A DNA stretch of 32,498 nt from Acidimicrobiia bacterium. Its GTDB lineage: Bacteria; Actinomycetota; Acidimicrobiia; Spongiisociales; JAHEDJ01. The stretch covers positions 1 through 32,498 of the forward strand of contig JARGFH010000023.1 of NCBI GenBank assembly GCA_029210695.1. Reading direction: 5' to 3'. Position 1 is the stretch's first letter, and the number at the start of each line of letters is the position of its first letter. The position numbers were made by a program, and so were the translations under genes. Below are positions 1 to 7,977 of the stretch, one piece after another. The notes below the pieces were generated by a model, which worked only from the letters and a program-made list of their open reading frames with translations, did no database searches and was not told the DNA's origin.

Positions 1-30
1 CACTACGCTCAACTGACCACTACCGGATGA
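1..30 (+). CDS. IS3-family transposase OrfB, C-terminal tail only (partial)
   Basis: The frame beginning at base 1 reads HYAQLTTTG and then a TGA stop at 28-30. Many IS3-family OrfB integrases end with a similar short hydrophilic tail after the last catalytic region, and the stop sits just inside a plausible IS terminus at 76. Only nine residues are visible, so the call depends on the neighbouring terminal repeat. The body of the gene lies outside the window. Confidence 0.4.
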   Translation, partial: HYAQLTTTG

Positions 31-76
31 CTTGGAAACCAAACAACCGAGTCTCCATCAAACCCAGGGCGGTTCA
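1..76 (+). mobile_element. Right end of an IS3-family insertion sequence (partial)
   Basis: The segment ends with GGGCGGTTCA at 67-76. Read from the other strand this is TGAACCGCCC followed by a GGAGACTC motif, which resembles the terminal repeats I know from actinobacterial IS3-family elements. A short reading frame ending at 30 fits the C-terminal tail of an OrfB transposase, so about 46 bases of non-coding sequence lie between its stop and the proposed tip, as expected for such an element. The rest of the element would lie left of the window. The assignment rests on motif memory and was not tested by a database search. Confidence 0.55.
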
Positions 77-80
77 CAAA

Positions 81-135
81 GCCAAACTCGGTTTGGCGGA
101 CTTCGTCCGGCAAATTGGAGTTGCTGCGCAACTCC
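81..135. repeat. Cluster of three consecutive perfect triloop hairpins
   Basis: Three perfect inverted repeats follow one another. They are a 7-bp stem at 81-87/91-97 with loop TCG, a 5-bp stem at 97-101/105-109 with loop TTC, and an 8-bp stem at 117-124/128-135 with loop TGC. They lie between the proposed IS3 end at 76 and the stop of rdgB at 186. Read on the minus strand they follow rdgB and could act as its terminator or as an mRNA stabiliser, but no clear U-run follows. A REP-like insertion target for the adjacent IS is another option. Confidence 0.5.
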
Positions 136-185
136 CGCCAGCGTGTGAGCTCCGCCTCGACAGGCCAGAACTCAGGACACCCGGG

Positions 186-767
186 CTAACGCTCGAAGTC
201 CGCCAGTTTCTCGGCCAGTGCCTGGAGCGCCCGCGCACGGTGGCTGATCCCGTGCTTCTCTCCGCCCATCTCGGAGAAGGTCCGGCCGGACACCGCGAAC
301 ACCGGGTCGTATCCGAAGCCGCCGGTCCCCCGCCGCTCCTGCGTGATGACCCCTTCGACAGAGCCTTCAGCAGTGATCACGCGTGACCCACACACCAGCG
401 CGACCGCCGTCCGGAATCGGGCCGCCCGATCCGTCACTCCGTCGAGCTCACGAAGGAGCCGATCGACGTTGTCTGCGTAGGTCGCGGCGGGGCCGGCGAA
501 ACGAGCCGTCTGCACACCGGGTGCGCCGTCGAGTGCGTCGACCTCGAGACCCGTATCATCAGCCAGGGCCGGGAGTCCCGTCGCTTCCGCCACGGCCGTT
601 GCTTTCAGCAGTGCGTTCCCGACCAGGGTCGGTTCCGTTTCCTCGACATCCGGCCAGTCCAAGCCGCGTACGATCTCACCGACGAGATCCAGCCCGGACA
701 GGACCGCTTCCACCTCGGCGATCTTGTCGGGGTTCTTCGAAGCGACCACAAGTCGCTGAATCCTCAT
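186..767 (-). CDS. rdgB: dITP/XTP pyrophosphatase, RdgB/HAM1 family
   Basis: This 193-residue protein hydrolyses non-canonical purine nucleoside triphosphates (ITP, XTP, dITP) to the monophosphate and pyrophosphate, cleaning the cytosolic nucleotide pool. Family landmarks are all present: the N-terminal ASKNPDKIAEV segment, LADDTGLEVDAL near residue 70, FGYDPVF near 150, and the C-terminal SHRARAL. The length is normal. The start overlaps the last bases of rph by 4 bp, so the two are translationally coupled, as in many actinobacteria. It is the last gene of the minus-strand operon, and the hairpin cluster at 81-135 lies just beyond its stop. Confidence 0.95.
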   Translation of the reverse strand: MRIQRLVVASKNPDKIAEVEAVLSGLDLVGEIVRGLDWPDVEETEPTLVGNALLKATAVAEATGLPALADDTGLEVDALDGAPGVQTARFAGPAATYADNVDRLLRELDGVTDRAARFRTAVALVCGSRVITAEGSVEGVITQERRGTGGFGYDPVFAVSGRTFSEMGGEKHGISHRARALQALAEKLADFER

Positions 768-1471
768 TCGGCGACGATCTCACGCTGTAAGGCGACAAGT
801 TCACGAATGCCCGTCTCTGCGGTGTCCAGGATCTGTTCCAGTTCGAGCCGGGTATACGGCTGGCCCTCGGCCGTGCCCTGCACCTCGACGAGGAGCCCTC
901 TGCCGGTCATCACCACGTTGAAATCCACCTCCGCCGCCACGTCGTCGACGTACTCGAGATCGAGCAACACCCTTCCCTCAACGATCCCCACGGAGATCGC
1001 CGCCACCTGATCGATGATCGGTACCTCTCCGATGAGACCTTTCTCTTTCGACCAGGTCAATGCATCATGGAGTGCCACCCATGCACCTGTGACGGCTGCC
1101 GTCCTCGTACCGCCGTCGGCCTGCAGCACATCGCAATCGACCCGAACCGTCACCTGTTCCATGCCCTCGAGACGGACAACCGAACGCAGTGAACGACCGA
1201 TCAATCGGGAGATCTCCTTAGACCTTCCCCCTGTGTAGGCGTCCCGGCGGATCCGTTGCGGAGATGACCCCGGCAGCATGCCGTATTCCGCAGTCACCCA
1301 GCCTTTCCCCGCGTCTCGCATCCAGCGGGGAACGTCCTCTTCGACGGCGGCGGTGCACAAGACCCTGGTCTCGCCCATTTCCATGAGAACGGAACCCGGT
1401 GTCATTCCGGTATAACCCCGGGTCATGCGCACGGGTCTCAGTTCATTCGCAGGTCGGTCACGGTGGCCCAT
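764..1471 (-). CDS. rph: Ribonuclease PH
   Basis: RNase PH is a phosphorolytic 3'-5' exoribonuclease that trims tRNA 3' tails using inorganic phosphate and acts as a hexamer in the cytoplasm. The 235-residue length is typical. Hallmarks are the N-terminal RPANELRPV, the GWVTAEYGMLP motif, the basic SPQRIRRDAYTGGRSKEISRL stretch with the conserved arginines, and DCDVLQADGGTRTA around residues 113-126. A GAGAGG Shine-Dalgarno-like sequence precedes the ATG by about 9 nt. The MBL-fold gene lies 45 bp upstream and rdgB overlaps downstream by 4 bp. Confidence 0.96.
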   Translation of the reverse strand: MGHRDRPANELRPVRMTRGYTGMTPGSVLMEMGETRVLCTAAVEEDVPRWMRDAGKGWVTAEYGMLPGSSPQRIRRDAYTGGRSKEISRLIGRSLRSVVRLEGMEQVTVRVDCDVLQADGGTRTAAVTGAWVALHDALTWSKEKGLIGEVPIIDQVAAISVGIVEGRVLLDLEYVDDVAAEVDFNVVMTGRGLLVEVQGTAEGQPYTRLELEQILDTAETGIRELVALQREIVAE

Positions 1472-1516
1472 TTGGAATTGCCTCTCGACTGGGACGATGC
1501 ACGCATTCTTGCAGTG

Positions 1517-2281
1517 CTACACCTTGACGCTGATGCCGGGAACCGCCAGCGCCACCGGGCGGCCAAATGTCCCCTCGGCTTCGGCGACACTGCGGGCGGG
1601 ATCGAGCGTCGGCCAGATATGGGTCAGCATCAACGCCCCTGCACCTGCAGCCCTGGCAACCTCGCCGGCTTCTCCGGCAGTGAGATGGTGGGGCCACGGC
1701 TTGTCGACTCCAGCTCCCTGATAGGTCGCCTCGCACAACAGCAGGTTGGTCCCTGCGGCCAGCCCGGCCAATCCCCCGCCCACCCCCGTGTCGGCGCTGA
1801 AGGTGAGGCTGCGACCATCGGCCTCGATGCGAACGCACAGTGTGGGCACCGGATGTTCGGCTATCGCAAACCTCAAGGTCAGAGGCCCCAGCCGGGTAGA
1901 ACCACCGGCCCCCATGATCCGGAAATCGAGAACATCTGAAATGGGGTGGCTGCCCTTGATCCGCGGTTCGCCTCCCTCGAGGAACCCCACCAGTCGATCC
2001 TCGAGTCCCTCCGGAACGTAGGTCGGGAAGATCAACCCGGGTCGGCGGCCGAAGCGCATGGCGTAGTAGAAACCGAAGATATCGAGGCAGTGGTCTCCGT
2101 GCACATGGGTCAGCACGATTCCATCGAGATCACCCGGATCGAGCTGATCCTGAAGCGCGGCGAACGTACCTGGACCGGCATCCATCCAGATACGGGTCCC
2201 CTCGTGCTCCACAAGATATCCGGAGGGAGGACGGCCCGGAGTACCGTATGTTCCGTTGGACCCGAGAACCGTGAGCTGCAC
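1517..2281 (-). CDS. Metallo-beta-lactamase-fold hydrolase, Rv1339-like
   Basis: A 254-residue MBL-superfamily enzyme related to RNase Z. The metal-binding motif THVHGDH gives H59, H61, D63 and H64. Later ligands are visible as AEHPVPT, FSADTG and LTHIWP. In Mycobacterium the homologue Rv1339, in the same context upstream of rph and rdgB, has been described as an atypical cyclic-AMP phosphodiesterase, so that activity is possible here. The GTG at 2281 was chosen because the conserved fold begins immediately with QLTVLGSNG, and because a TACACT hexamer lies exactly 7 nt upstream. Longer starts would run into the preceding gene. Confidence 0.85.
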   Translation of the reverse strand: MQLTVLGSNGTYGTPGRPPSGYLVEHEGTRIWMDAGPGTFAALQDQLDPGDLDGIVLTHVHGDHCLDIFGFYYAMRFGRRPGLIFPTYVPEGLEDRLVGFLEGGEPRIKGSHPISDVLDFRIMGAGGSTRLGPLTLRFAIAEHPVPTLCVRIEADGRSLTFSADTGVGGGLAGLAAGTNLLLCEATYQGAGVDKPWPHHLTAGEAGEVARAAGAGALMLTHIWPTLDPARSVAEAEGTFGRPVALAVPGISVKV

Positions 2282-2288
2282 CGGTAGG

Positions 2289-2294
2289 AGTGTA
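2289..2294 (-). promoter_or_regulatory. -10 element of a probable leaderless promoter for the MBL-fold gene
   Basis: TACACT is followed by 7 nt and then the GTG start at 2281, so transcription would begin at or next to the start codon. It lies in the 43-bp gap after the JAMM gene, making it an internal promoter of the operon. No good -35 is visible. Confidence 0.45.
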
Positions 2295-2324
2295 GGGAGC
2301 GGCAGAGGTTCTGGGTTGTGGGTC

Positions 2325-2744
2325 TTACGGGCGATCCAGACAAAGCGACTCTTCAGCCACAACTCCATCGCGAATCCGGTACGCCTTGACCTCCGGGTCG
2401 GCGGACTCGACCATTCCAACAATCACATACAACCAGTCGGGCTCGAGAGCCTGGCGGCGATCAGTACTCGATGGAAACGCGGCGCTGCGGGGGTGAGAGT
2501 GAAACGCGCCGACCAGCTCCCATCCGTTGCGCTCAGCATGCTGCAAAGACCGGAAGTGTTCAGTCGGGTCAACCGTGTACGTCACCGGAGAACGGTCTCC
2601 ATTCGTCAGGCAGTAACACATACGCAGGGCGCCGGTCTCGTCGGCCGCCAGCAGCCCGCAAGCCTCATTGGGAAATTCGAATCGGGCGTGAGCGATCATC
2701 GCCGCATAAATCAGTGTGGGAACGCGCATCGAATCACACGACAT
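2325..2744 (-). CDS. mec: JAMM/MPN+ metalloprotease, Mec-like
   Basis: A 139-residue JAB1/MPN domain protein with an intact JAMM zinc site: E27 in NEACGLL, then H82-x-H84-x7-S92-x2-D95. The mycobacterial homologue Mec (Rv1334) removes the C-terminal residues from the sulfur-carrier protein CysO after cysteine formation by CysM, and lies a few genes upstream of the same MBL-rph-rdgB set. Here neither cysO nor cysM nor murI lies between Mec and the MBL gene, so the substrate is open. An alternative start at 2729 would drop five residues. It is 22 bp downstream of the hemolysin III gene, in a probable operon. Confidence 0.85.
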   Translation of the reverse strand: MSCDSMRVPTLIYAAMIAHARFEFPNEACGLLAADETGALRMCYCLTNGDRSPVTYTVDPTEHFRSLQHAERNGWELVGAFHSHPRSAAFPSSTDRRQALEPDWLYVIVGMVESADPEVKAYRIRDGVVAEESLCLDRP

Positions 2745-2766
2745 CCGGGTCGGTCGTTGCGAAGGT

Positions 2767-3429
2767 TCATGCGACCAGCGGGACTACCCACAACCATACG
2801 ACGAGATAGTGAGCAACGGACCCGGCGACGACCAGCACATGGAATAACTCGTGATGCGAAAACACCCTGGGAAAGAGCTTCGGTCGGCTTGTCGCGAAGA
2901 TCACCATCCCGACGGTGTACGACAAGCCTCCAAGAAAGAGGAAAACGATTGCTTCCACCGGGAGACGTCGGGCGATCTCAGTAATCGGGACTACCGCGAT
3001 CCACCCCATGGTCGTCTGCAATGTGACCGAAAACCATGTGTGTACTTTGGGGAACAACAGCTTCTGACCGATTCCGACGATTGCGATCCCCCACACGACC
3101 GCCAGGGTGGCCGAACGCCACCGGCCGTCCAGCACGTTGTATGCGATGGGCGTGTACGAACCCGCGATCAACAGGAATATCATCGAATGATCGAGACGCT
3201 GCATCCGCTTCTTCCATGTGCTGTTCCAAGGAACGGAGTGGTACAGGCTGCTCGTGGTGTAGAGCAGGATGAGGCTGACGCCGAAGAACACCATCGACCA
3301 CATGCTCGGTCGGTTGTCCATCGTTCGAACGATCAGGTTGACGAGGCCGGCCACCGACAGAACCGCGGCAGTCCCATGCAGCATGCCCCGGACGGGGTTC
3401 TGCATTCGTCCGAGCGTTGCGCGTTCCAC
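2767..3429 (-). CDS. Hemolysin III / PAQR-family membrane protein
   Basis: A 220-residue integral membrane protein with about seven hydrophobic segments. Conserved HlyIII/PAQR motifs are visible in order: an early HG in GMLHGTAAV, SLYHSVPW, LDHSMIFLLIAGSYTP, and the C-terminal HELFHVLVVAGSVAH. The histidines, aspartate and serine are the presumed zinc-site residues of this superfamily. The cellular role is unclear; the name is historical. The GTG at 3429 is preferred because TACCGT lies 7 nt before it; the next option is ATG at 3405. It is the first gene of the minus-strand run reaching rdgB. Confidence 0.82.
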   Translation of the reverse strand: MERATLGRMQNPVRGMLHGTAAVLSVAGLVNLIVRTMDNRPSMWSMVFFGVSLILLYTTSSLYHSVPWNSTWKKRMQRLDHSMIFLLIAGSYTPIAYNVLDGRWRSATLAVVWGIAIVGIGQKLLFPKVHTWFSVTLQTTMGWIAVVPITEIARRLPVEAIVFLFLGGLSYTVGMVIFATSRPKLFPRVFSHHELFHVLVVAGSVAHYLVVWLWVVPLVA

Positions 3430-3436
3430 CGGGTTA

Positions 3437-3442
3437 ACGGTA
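3437..3442 (-). promoter_or_regulatory. -10 element of a probable leaderless promoter for the hemolysin III gene
   Basis: TACCGT is followed by 7 nt and the GTG at 3429. It sits in the divergent intergenic region shared with the plus-strand gene that starts at 3566. Confidence 0.45.
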
Positions 3443-3565
3443 CGCGATCCGTGGACGTACCGGAGCGGTGCGTTCGCCGGCGATTGGCGCGATCTGCAAC
3501 ATTCCATGCATGGCTGCCCCTTTACACCACGCAGAGTGGTCGTTATTGTGCTGAGGGGAGGCAAC

Positions 3566-4393
3566 ATGCACATCAAACGGGCCGGGTTCACGATCGTCAT
3601 CGCCCTCTCCATGGTCATCGCCACCATGGTTCCCGCTCAGGCACTTGGTCGGCGCGCCCTCTGGGTGTGGGATGGGCCGGTTGATGGGGTCATCACCTTC
3701 GCGGTGGATCACGGCATCACCGATCTCTACCTCCATTCCCCACCCGGATTCTCCGGTAGCCCGCTCTACGCCCCATTCATCGAGAGCGCCCATGCAGTGG
3801 GCATCCAGGTCTTCGCAATGGCAGGTGATCCCTTGTGGGCGTCAGACCGCGCACCCTGGAGCGAATGGGTAGACGAGGTCGTCGGTTTCAACGCATTCGA
3901 CGGTCTGGTGTTCGACGTAGAGCCCTACCTGAACTCCGACTGGAACACGAAGCGCCGGAACCGGCTGATCCAGTCGTATCTGGCGGGGCTCGACGAAGCT
4001 GCGCGCCACGCAGGACCCCTTCAAGTCCACACGGCAGTTCCGTTCTGGTGGGACGATCCGGCCTACCGCGTGAAGCGAACTGCCCTCGTCGAGCTCGTTC
4101 TGGAACGCTCGGATGGCATCGTGGTCATGGCCTACCGGGATTCTGCGGCCGGACCCGACGGCATACTCTCCCTCTCGCAGAACGAAGCCGACCTGGCCGC
4201 TTCGATGGACAAGCTGTTCGCTATCGGTGTCGAGACTGCACCGGTCGGTTTGGACAAGGTGTCGTTCGCCGAAGAGGGTACCGCGGAGATGGAGATTGAA
4301 CTGGCGGAAGTTGAAGCGGCGTATTCGGCCGTCCCACAATATTCCGGAATCGCGATCCATCACTACGCCTCGTACGCATCCATGAAGAACTGA
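3566..4393 (+). CDS. Secreted TIM-barrel glycosidase-like protein
   Basis: A 275-residue protein with a clear signal peptide: basic MHIKRAG, a hydrophobic core to about residue 22, and PAQA before the mature part. The mature chain reads like one (beta/alpha)-barrel. It alternates strands and helices such as ALWVWDG, DHGITDLYLHSP, GIQVFAMAGD, FDGLVFDVEPY, LQVHTAVPFWW, DGIVVMAYRD, ETAPVGLD and GIAIHHYASY. The FDGLVFDVEPY segment (about residues 112-122) resembles the strand-4 acidic motif of GH18-like barrels, so it may act on, or bind, a glycan; no specific substrate can be named. A strong GAGGGGAGG ribosome site precedes the ATG by 5 nt and fixes the start. Confidence 0.65.
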   Translation: MHIKRAGFTIVIALSMVIATMVPAQALGRRALWVWDGPVDGVITFAVDHGITDLYLHSPPGFSGSPLYAPFIESAHAVGIQVFAMAGDPLWASDRAPWSEWVDEVVGFNAFDGLVFDVEPYLNSDWNTKRRNRLIQSYLAGLDEAARHAGPLQVHTAVPFWWDDPAYRVKRTALVELVLERSDGIVVMAYRDSAAGPDGILSLSQNEADLAASMDKLFAIGVETAPVGLDKVSFAEEGTAEMEIELAEVEAAYSAVPQYSGIAIHHYASYASMKN

Positions 4394-4420
4394 TCGCCGG
4401 ACCGCCCGACGCTGCCGCGC

Positions 4421-6379
4421 TCAGAGCCGGCGGAGAAAGGACAGAACGTCCTCCCGATCGGCCGTGATTGGCATCGGGGGCAGCGACCCGAGCACCACCC
4501 GTCCGTATCGCATCTTCGCCAGCCGCGCATCGAGGATGGCCACCACTCCCCGATCGTAGGTTGTCCTGATCAACCGGCCGACTCCCTGGGCGAGCAACAT
4601 CGTCGCCCGCGGGAGGTCGACGGATTGGAAAGCCGATCGACCCTGCGCCTCGGCGAGTTCCCGTCGCGCCACCCACAAGGGATCATCGGGCCGCGGGAAC
4701 GGCAGACGGTCGATGACGACCAGTTCCAGTGCCCGGCCCGGGATGTCGAGTCCCTCCCAGAACCCCATCGTGGCGACGAGGACGGACGTCTCGTCCTGCT
4801 CGAATCGCTCAACGAGACGGCGCTTGGGAAGGTCCCCCTGAGCAAGCACCTCGAGGTCGGTACCCGCCCGCAACCGCTCAGCCGCCAGCTCGAGCATGCG
4901 GTAGCTGGTCGTCAGGACCAGGGCTCTCCCACCGGCCGCTTCCACGAGTGCAACGATCTCCTCGGCGGCGGCGTCTCGCCAGCCGGGTTGCCTGGGATCG
5001 GGCAAACCTGCGGCAACGTAGATGCGCCCCTGCGTCTCGTAGTCGAAAGGGCTCCCCACCGACAGCATGCGGGCGCCGAGCGGAACATCGTCGGGATCCG
5101 CCGCGAAACCCAAGCGGAGGGCGAACGGAAGGAGAGACCCTCCCACCGACAGCGTTGCACTGGTGAGGACGGCCGGGCGCTCGGAGAGAAGCCGTTCCGC
5201 CATCAGAGGCCCGACATCGATCGGAGCGACCTTGAAGCGTTTTCTCCGGCCGTCCGTTTCGACCCAGGACACGTGGGAATCGGGTGGGTCGAGGCCCATG
5301 GCGAGATCCCCGGCCAGGTGACCGCCCAATCTCATCGCCCTGGCACGTGCACCACGCAGACCGGAAGTGGCGGGCTCGGCAGCCCGAATCCGACCGTTGA
5401 TGCGAGCGACGACTGCCGCCGTCGAAGTGAACTCACCGCCGACGTTCGAGTTCCGGGGATCCGGCATGTGTCCCGCCGCCGCACCATCTAATTCGGTCTC
5501 CAACGCCCTGGCACGATCCCGCAATGGGTCGAGCAACCGGCGGGCATCTTCCGGCGGCATGACCCGTCTCGCAAAAGACGACACCGAACGATGGAATTGC
5601 CAGATCCGCCCCGGGGTCAGTTCGATACCAAGCGCAGAAGCCATCGTGTCCTCGAGCCGATGCGCCTCGTCGAAGATCACAACATCGTGCTCCGGCAAGA
5701 CACCGCCATCGAGCGCCATGTCCGCCCCGTAGAGGTGGTGATTGACGACGACGACGTCGGCAGTGGCTGCGCGATCGAACGCAGCCATCGCAAAGCAGTC
5801 AACCCCCTGCGGGCAGTCGTCCCTACCAGGACACTCCATCCCCGAGACAGAGACTTCCGACCAGATTTCATCCGGGACGGCCACGGGAAGATCATCACGA
5901 TCACCGGTTTCATGCACCCCGGCCCATTCGACAAGGGTGGCAATCAAGTCGGGCTCACGAGCTACGTCCGCAAAGAGATCGCCCTGTTCGAATCCCTCAC
6001 CCAACTCCTCGAGCTTGGACAAGCACAGGTAGTTCTGGCGACCTTTGATCACCGCCCACGAGAACCGCACGCCGAGCGGTTCGAGCGATTCAGCCAGAAA
6101 CGGCAGATCACGACCTGCGAGCTGATCTTGAAGGCTCTTCGTGGCGGTAGAAACCACAACCTTCTTCCCGGAGGCGACGGCCGGAATGAGATAGCCGAAA
6201 GACTTTCCCGTTCCGGGACCCGCCTCACACAACACGTGGGCGCCCGTTTCCAACGCCTCGGCGATGGCGCGCACCATCTCCACCTGACCTGCCCGGCGCG
6301 CTCCGCCCACCTTGACATCGACCACCGCATCGAGGAGCGCCTCGACACGGTCGGCAGGATCACTCGGGAGGGCCGGCAT
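4421..6379 (-). CDS. dinG: DinG/XPD-type ATP-dependent DNA helicase
   Basis: A 652-residue superfamily 2 helicase. Walker A GPGTGKS lies near residues 54-60, followed by STATKSLQDQL (motif Ia), FDEAHRLED (DEAH, motif II), SATLS (motif III), a VLTTSY segment and the C-terminal QGVGRLIRT (motif VI). Between motifs Ia and II four cysteines (in YLCLSK, MECPGRDDC and VDCFA) form the expected XPD-like iron-sulfur site, so it is probably a 5'-3' helicase acting on forked DNA, R-loops or G4 structures. The ATG at 6379 is preferred over 6442 because TACCAT lies 7 nt upstream and the longer start would leave only 17 bp to the divergent pfkA. Confidence 0.88.
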   Translation of the reverse strand: MPALPSDPADRVEALLDAVVDVKVGGARRAGQVEMVRAIAEALETGAHVLCEAGPGTGKSFGYLIPAVASGKKVVVSTATKSLQDQLAGRDLPFLAESLEPLGVRFSWAVIKGRQNYLCLSKLEELGEGFEQGDLFADVAREPDLIATLVEWAGVHETGDRDDLPVAVPDEIWSEVSVSGMECPGRDDCPQGVDCFAMAAFDRAATADVVVVNHHLYGADMALDGGVLPEHDVVIFDEAHRLEDTMASALGIELTPGRIWQFHRSVSSFARRVMPPEDARRLLDPLRDRARALETELDGAAAGHMPDPRNSNVGGEFTSTAAVVARINGRIRAAEPATSGLRGARARAMRLGGHLAGDLAMGLDPPDSHVSWVETDGRRKRFKVAPIDVGPLMAERLLSERPAVLTSATLSVGGSLLPFALRLGFAADPDDVPLGARMLSVGSPFDYETQGRIYVAAGLPDPRQPGWRDAAAEEIVALVEAAGGRALVLTTSYRMLELAAERLRAGTDLEVLAQGDLPKRRLVERFEQDETSVLVATMGFWEGLDIPGRALELVVIDRLPFPRPDDPLWVARRELAEAQGRSAFQSVDLPRATMLLAQGVGRLIRTTYDRGVVAILDARLAKMRYGRVVLGSLPPMPITADREDVLSFLRRL

Positions 6380-6386
6380 GGTCGGG

Positions 6387-6392
6387 ATGGTA
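6387..6392 (-). promoter_or_regulatory. -10 element of a probable leaderless promoter for dinG
   Basis: TACCAT is separated by 7 nt from the ATG at 6379. The -35 region is weak. The site is back to back with the promoter region of pfkA, which starts at 6460. Confidence 0.45.
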
Positions 6393-6459
6393 GGCCCGTT
6401 GATCGACCCAACAGAGCGCGCCGGGTATCGTTCGCCGCTCACGAACAGGACTCGAACCT

Positions 6460-7575
6460 ATGAACATCGGCATACTCACCGCAGGTGGCGACTCGCCCGG
6501 CCTCAATGCCGCCATTCGCGGAATCGGCAAAGCCGCCATCCGTTCGCACGGCATGTCGGTGATCGGTTTTCGGGATGGATTCCGGGGCTTGATGCAAAAC
6601 CGCCATCTGCGCCTCGACTCGGACGCCATGTCCGGCATCTTGATCGCGGGCGGGACGATTCTCGGGACCAGCCGGGATAAGCCCTCTCGTATGAATGTAG
6701 GCGGTGTCGAGATGGACATGACCGGGATCATGATCGAGACCTACGAAGCACACCATCTCGACGCCGTCGTCTGCCTCGGCGGCGGCGGCACTCAGAAAAA
6801 CGCCCTCCATCTCGCTGAGGCCGGGATGAATGTCGTCACCCTCCCCAAGACGATCGACAACGATGTGGCGGGGACGGACATCACCTTCGGCTTCGCCACC
6901 GCCATGGACATTGCCACCGAGGCAATCGATCGCCTCCATTCAACCGCCCACTCCCATCACCGGATCATCGTTGTAGAGGTGATGGGCCACAACGCGGGGT
7001 GGCTTGCACTTGGATCCGGCCTGGCGGGCGGCGCCGACGTGATCCTCATCCCCGAACTCCCTTTTCACATCGACGCAGTTGCCGAATCGATCCTCGCCAG
7101 GCAGGCGGCGGGCAGCCCGTTCAGCATCGTCACCGTCTCCGAAGGAGCAATGTCGGTCGAGCACGCCGAAGAGAGAAACCGACTGAAAGAAGTCAAGAGA
7201 ACTTCAGAGTCGGAAGAAGACCGAGTCGCAGCCGAACTGCGCCTCACCGAACTCAAGGCGGAGCGGGCAGACGCCACCCATCTTTTGTCACGCCAGCTCG
7301 AAGAGCGCACCCGTCTCGAGTCGAGGGTGACGATCCTCGGTCATGTCCAGCGAGGCGGCATCCCATCACCGCTCGACCGGCTCCTCGCCACCCGGCTCGG
7401 CACAGCAACCGCAGACTTCATTGCCGAAGGGCGGCACGGAATCATGGTGGCATCGCGAGGCGAAGAAGCCGTGCCGGTCCCGCTCGAGGAGGTAGCCGGA
7501 CAACGCCGGACGGTTCCACTGGACCATCCGTGGGTCAAGACGGCGCGCACCCTCGGGGTCTCCCTGGGGGACTAG
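6460..7575 (+). CDS. pfkA: 6-phosphofructokinase
   Basis: A 371-residue phosphofructokinase, which phosphorylates fructose 6-phosphate to the 1,6-bisphosphate in glycolysis. The N-terminus has [11 protein letters not shown] (residues 7-17), GGGGTQKNA at 107-115, and PKTIDND at 129-135. In family terms G110 corresponds to the Gly that usually marks ATP use, while K130 is the lysine typical of PPi-dependent enzymes. The donor is therefore ambiguous, although a related GGNGT/PKTIDND clade is commonly annotated as ATP-dependent. The Asp of the usual GGDG motif is Gly. The region around 225-290 is a charged, probably helical insertion. A TATCGT hexamer 28 nt upstream may be its -10. Confidence 0.9.
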   Translation: MNIGILTAGGDSPGLNAAIRGIGKAAIRSHGMSVIGFRDGFRGLMQNRHLRLDSDAMSGILIAGGTILGTSRDKPSRMNVGGVEMDMTGIMIETYEAHHLDAVVCLGGGGTQKNALHLAEAGMNVVTLPKTIDNDVAGTDITFGFATAMDIATEAIDRLHSTAHSHHRIIVVEVMGHNAGWLALGSGLAGGADVILIPELPFHIDAVAESILARQAAGSPFSIVTVSEGAMSVEHAEERNRLKEVKRTSESEEDRVAAELRLTELKAERADATHLLSRQLEERTRLESRVTILGHVQRGGIPSPLDRLLATRLGTATADFIAEGRHGIMVASRGEEAVPVPLEEVAGQRRTVPLDHPWVKTARTLGVSLGD

Positions 7576-7631
7576 ACGGACCGCCGGTTCTGATGAGGGT
7601 TTCCGAGTCGTGGCGTTCCGGCCGACCCGCC

Positions 7632-7892
7632 TCAGCCTCCTGGATACACCTGCACCCGGAGTCGAGCGAGGTCGTCATCCGAGACGCTCGTTCGTTTCGG
7701 AGGCCGGACCGGACCCTGCGAACGGTTGTCCCAGCCATCCCTGGCATCTGCCGCGGCGAGGCGGGCTATGTCTAGAGCGATACGGGCATGGGCAAGTTCT
7801 ACGACGGATCCGGGGTCGCGGGGAGCATCTTGATAGACGGCCCACCGGCCGACGAGGTTTGAGAAGGCATTGACGAATCTGAGGCGTTCCAT
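7632..7892 (-). CDS. Small conserved-looking protein of unknown function
   Basis: An 86-residue hypothetical protein. It starts MERLRFVNAFSNLVGRW and contains an Ala/Asp-rich amphipathic stretch, ELAHARIALDIARLAAADAR, followed by a basic, Pro-containing tail ending QVYPGG. There is no signal peptide or metal motif. It lies alone between pfkA (plus) and azlC (plus). A TACGCT hexamer 6 nt before the ATG supports it as a real leaderless gene. I do not recognise a family. Confidence 0.5.
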   Translation of the reverse strand: MERLRFVNAFSNLVGRWAVYQDAPRDPGSVVELAHARIALDIARLAAADARDGWDNRSQGPVRPPKRTSVSDDDLARLRVQVYPGG

Positions 7893-7898
7893 GCCTGC

Positions 7899-7904
7899 AG
7901 CGTA
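7899..7904 (-). promoter_or_regulatory. -10 element of a probable leaderless promoter for the 86-residue protein
   Basis: TACGCT is followed by 6 nt and the ATG at 7892. It shares the 85-bp divergent region with azlC. Confidence 0.4.
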
Positions 7905-7977
7905 TCCGGCCGGCGATGACCTGACTCGTCCACTCAGCCCAAAGCTGTGGGCCTTCCGGCACTAGCCTTGCTCGTTC

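Noticed and set aside
1-185. tRNA gene in the left-edge hairpin region
   Set aside because: The hairpins have 3-nt loops and no acceptor stem or T-arm consensus could be found on either strand.
27-386. Open frame of 119 codons on the plus strand near the left edge
   Set aside because: It runs across the hairpin cluster and antisense to the 3' end of rdgB, has an Arg/Pro-rich low-complexity composition, and lacks a ribosome site.
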